A stretch of 6,489 bases of DNA from Candidatus Krumholzibacteriia bacterium (lineage in GTDB: Bacteria; Krumholzibacteriota; Krumholzibacteriia; LZORAL124-64-63). The DNA lies in contig JACZKN010000028.1 of NCBI GenBank assembly GCA_014859985.1, positions 1-6,489 on the forward strand. Direction: 5' to 3'. Shown one piece after another: positions 6,375-6,489 of this stretch (positions within the stretch are counted from its first letter, which is position 1; the number at the start of each line of letters is the position of its first letter). The translations under genes were made by a program, and so were the position numbers. The notes below the pieces were generated by a model. It saw nothing but the letters and a program-made list of their open reading frames with translations, ran no database searches and had not been told where the DNA came from.

Positions 6375-6489
6375 GGCAGCGGATCTCCTTGCGCGGGCGT
6401 TGGCCGGTCCGGCGGTCCGTGTTCGCGCCACAGGGCGTCCACGGCCCGGGCCAGGTCGGCGGGGGTGCCGTCGTTGACGATGGTCCGGT
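6371..6489 (-). CDS. coaE: Probable dephospho-CoA kinase, C-terminal 38 residues (runs off the right edge)
   Basis: An open frame enters from the right edge and ends at TGA (6371-6373), overlapping the prfB GTG by four bases. It reads RTIVNDGTPADLARAVDALW and then a Pro-rich tail ending GDPLP. The pattern of a hydrophobic pair, N-D-G-T/S, a short helix and a final LW is typical of the C-terminus of CoaE, the cytoplasmic P-loop kinase that phosphorylates dephospho-CoA in the last step of CoA synthesis (compare E. coli VIDNNGAPD). The Walker A region and most of the protein lie outside the window, so the assignment rests on this short match. Another nucleotide kinase with a similar tail is possible. 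Codon use matches the operon. Confidence 0.65.
   Translation of the reverse strand, partial: RTIVNDGTPADLARAVDALWREHGPPDRPTPAQGDPLP
6385..6390 (-). promoter_or_regulatory. Shine-Dalgarno sequence deciding the prfB start
   Basis: AAGGAG lies ten bases upstream of the GTG at 6374, inside the end of the preceding gene. It supports this GTG as the true start of the short zero-frame part of prfB, which no ATG opens. Confidence 0.7.

Overview
The window is almost entirely one minus-strand gene cluster of very GC-rich DNA (roughly 70% or more, with G or C at most third codon positions). Read in the direction of transcription, from the right edge leftwards, it holds: the 3' end of a probable dephospho-CoA kinase gene (coaE); prfB for peptide chain release factor 2, with a programmed +1 frameshift; lysS for lysyl-tRNA synthetase; a LolC/LolE-family permease; its LolD-type ATPase; mcsA; and mcsB for protein arginine kinase. 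Junctions are tight: 4-base GTGA overlaps at coaE/prfB and mcsA/mcsB, and gaps of 36, 1, 30 and 10 bases at prfB/lysS, lysS/lolC, lolC/lolD and lolD/mcsA. This suggests a single transcription unit.

A lipoprotein-export transporter implies a diderm bacterium. McsA/McsB downstream of lysS and Lol genes, without a visible ctsR, suggests a high-GC lineage of the FCB group or a relative (Krumholzibacteriota/Eisenbacteria-like or Gemmatimonadota-like). That placement is an inference from gene content and composition, not a demonstrated assignment. The cluster combines CoA synthesis, translation (release factor, tRNA charging), envelope lipoprotein sorting, and arginine-phosphorylation-based protein quality control.

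The left end is different. Bases 1 to about 276 are about 52% GC by hand count, against about 82% for bases 301-360. They carry, on the plus strand, the start of an unrelated exported protein: a Shine-Dalgarno sequence, a GTG start and a clean signal peptide. Near base 277 this piece is joined head-on to mcsB, so both genes are cut. McsB homology stops at about residue 319 and a meaningless 47-residue tail follows. The usual downstream partner, clpC, is not seen. An assembly or amplification chimera is the simplest explanation; a true rearrangement or insertion is the alternative.

I found no convincing novel system. The items most worth a second look are the junction, the prfB recoding site, and a serine at the McsB position that is normally the conserved cysteine. 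No RNA genes, CRISPR arrays, recognisable insertion sequences, promoters or terminators could be supported.
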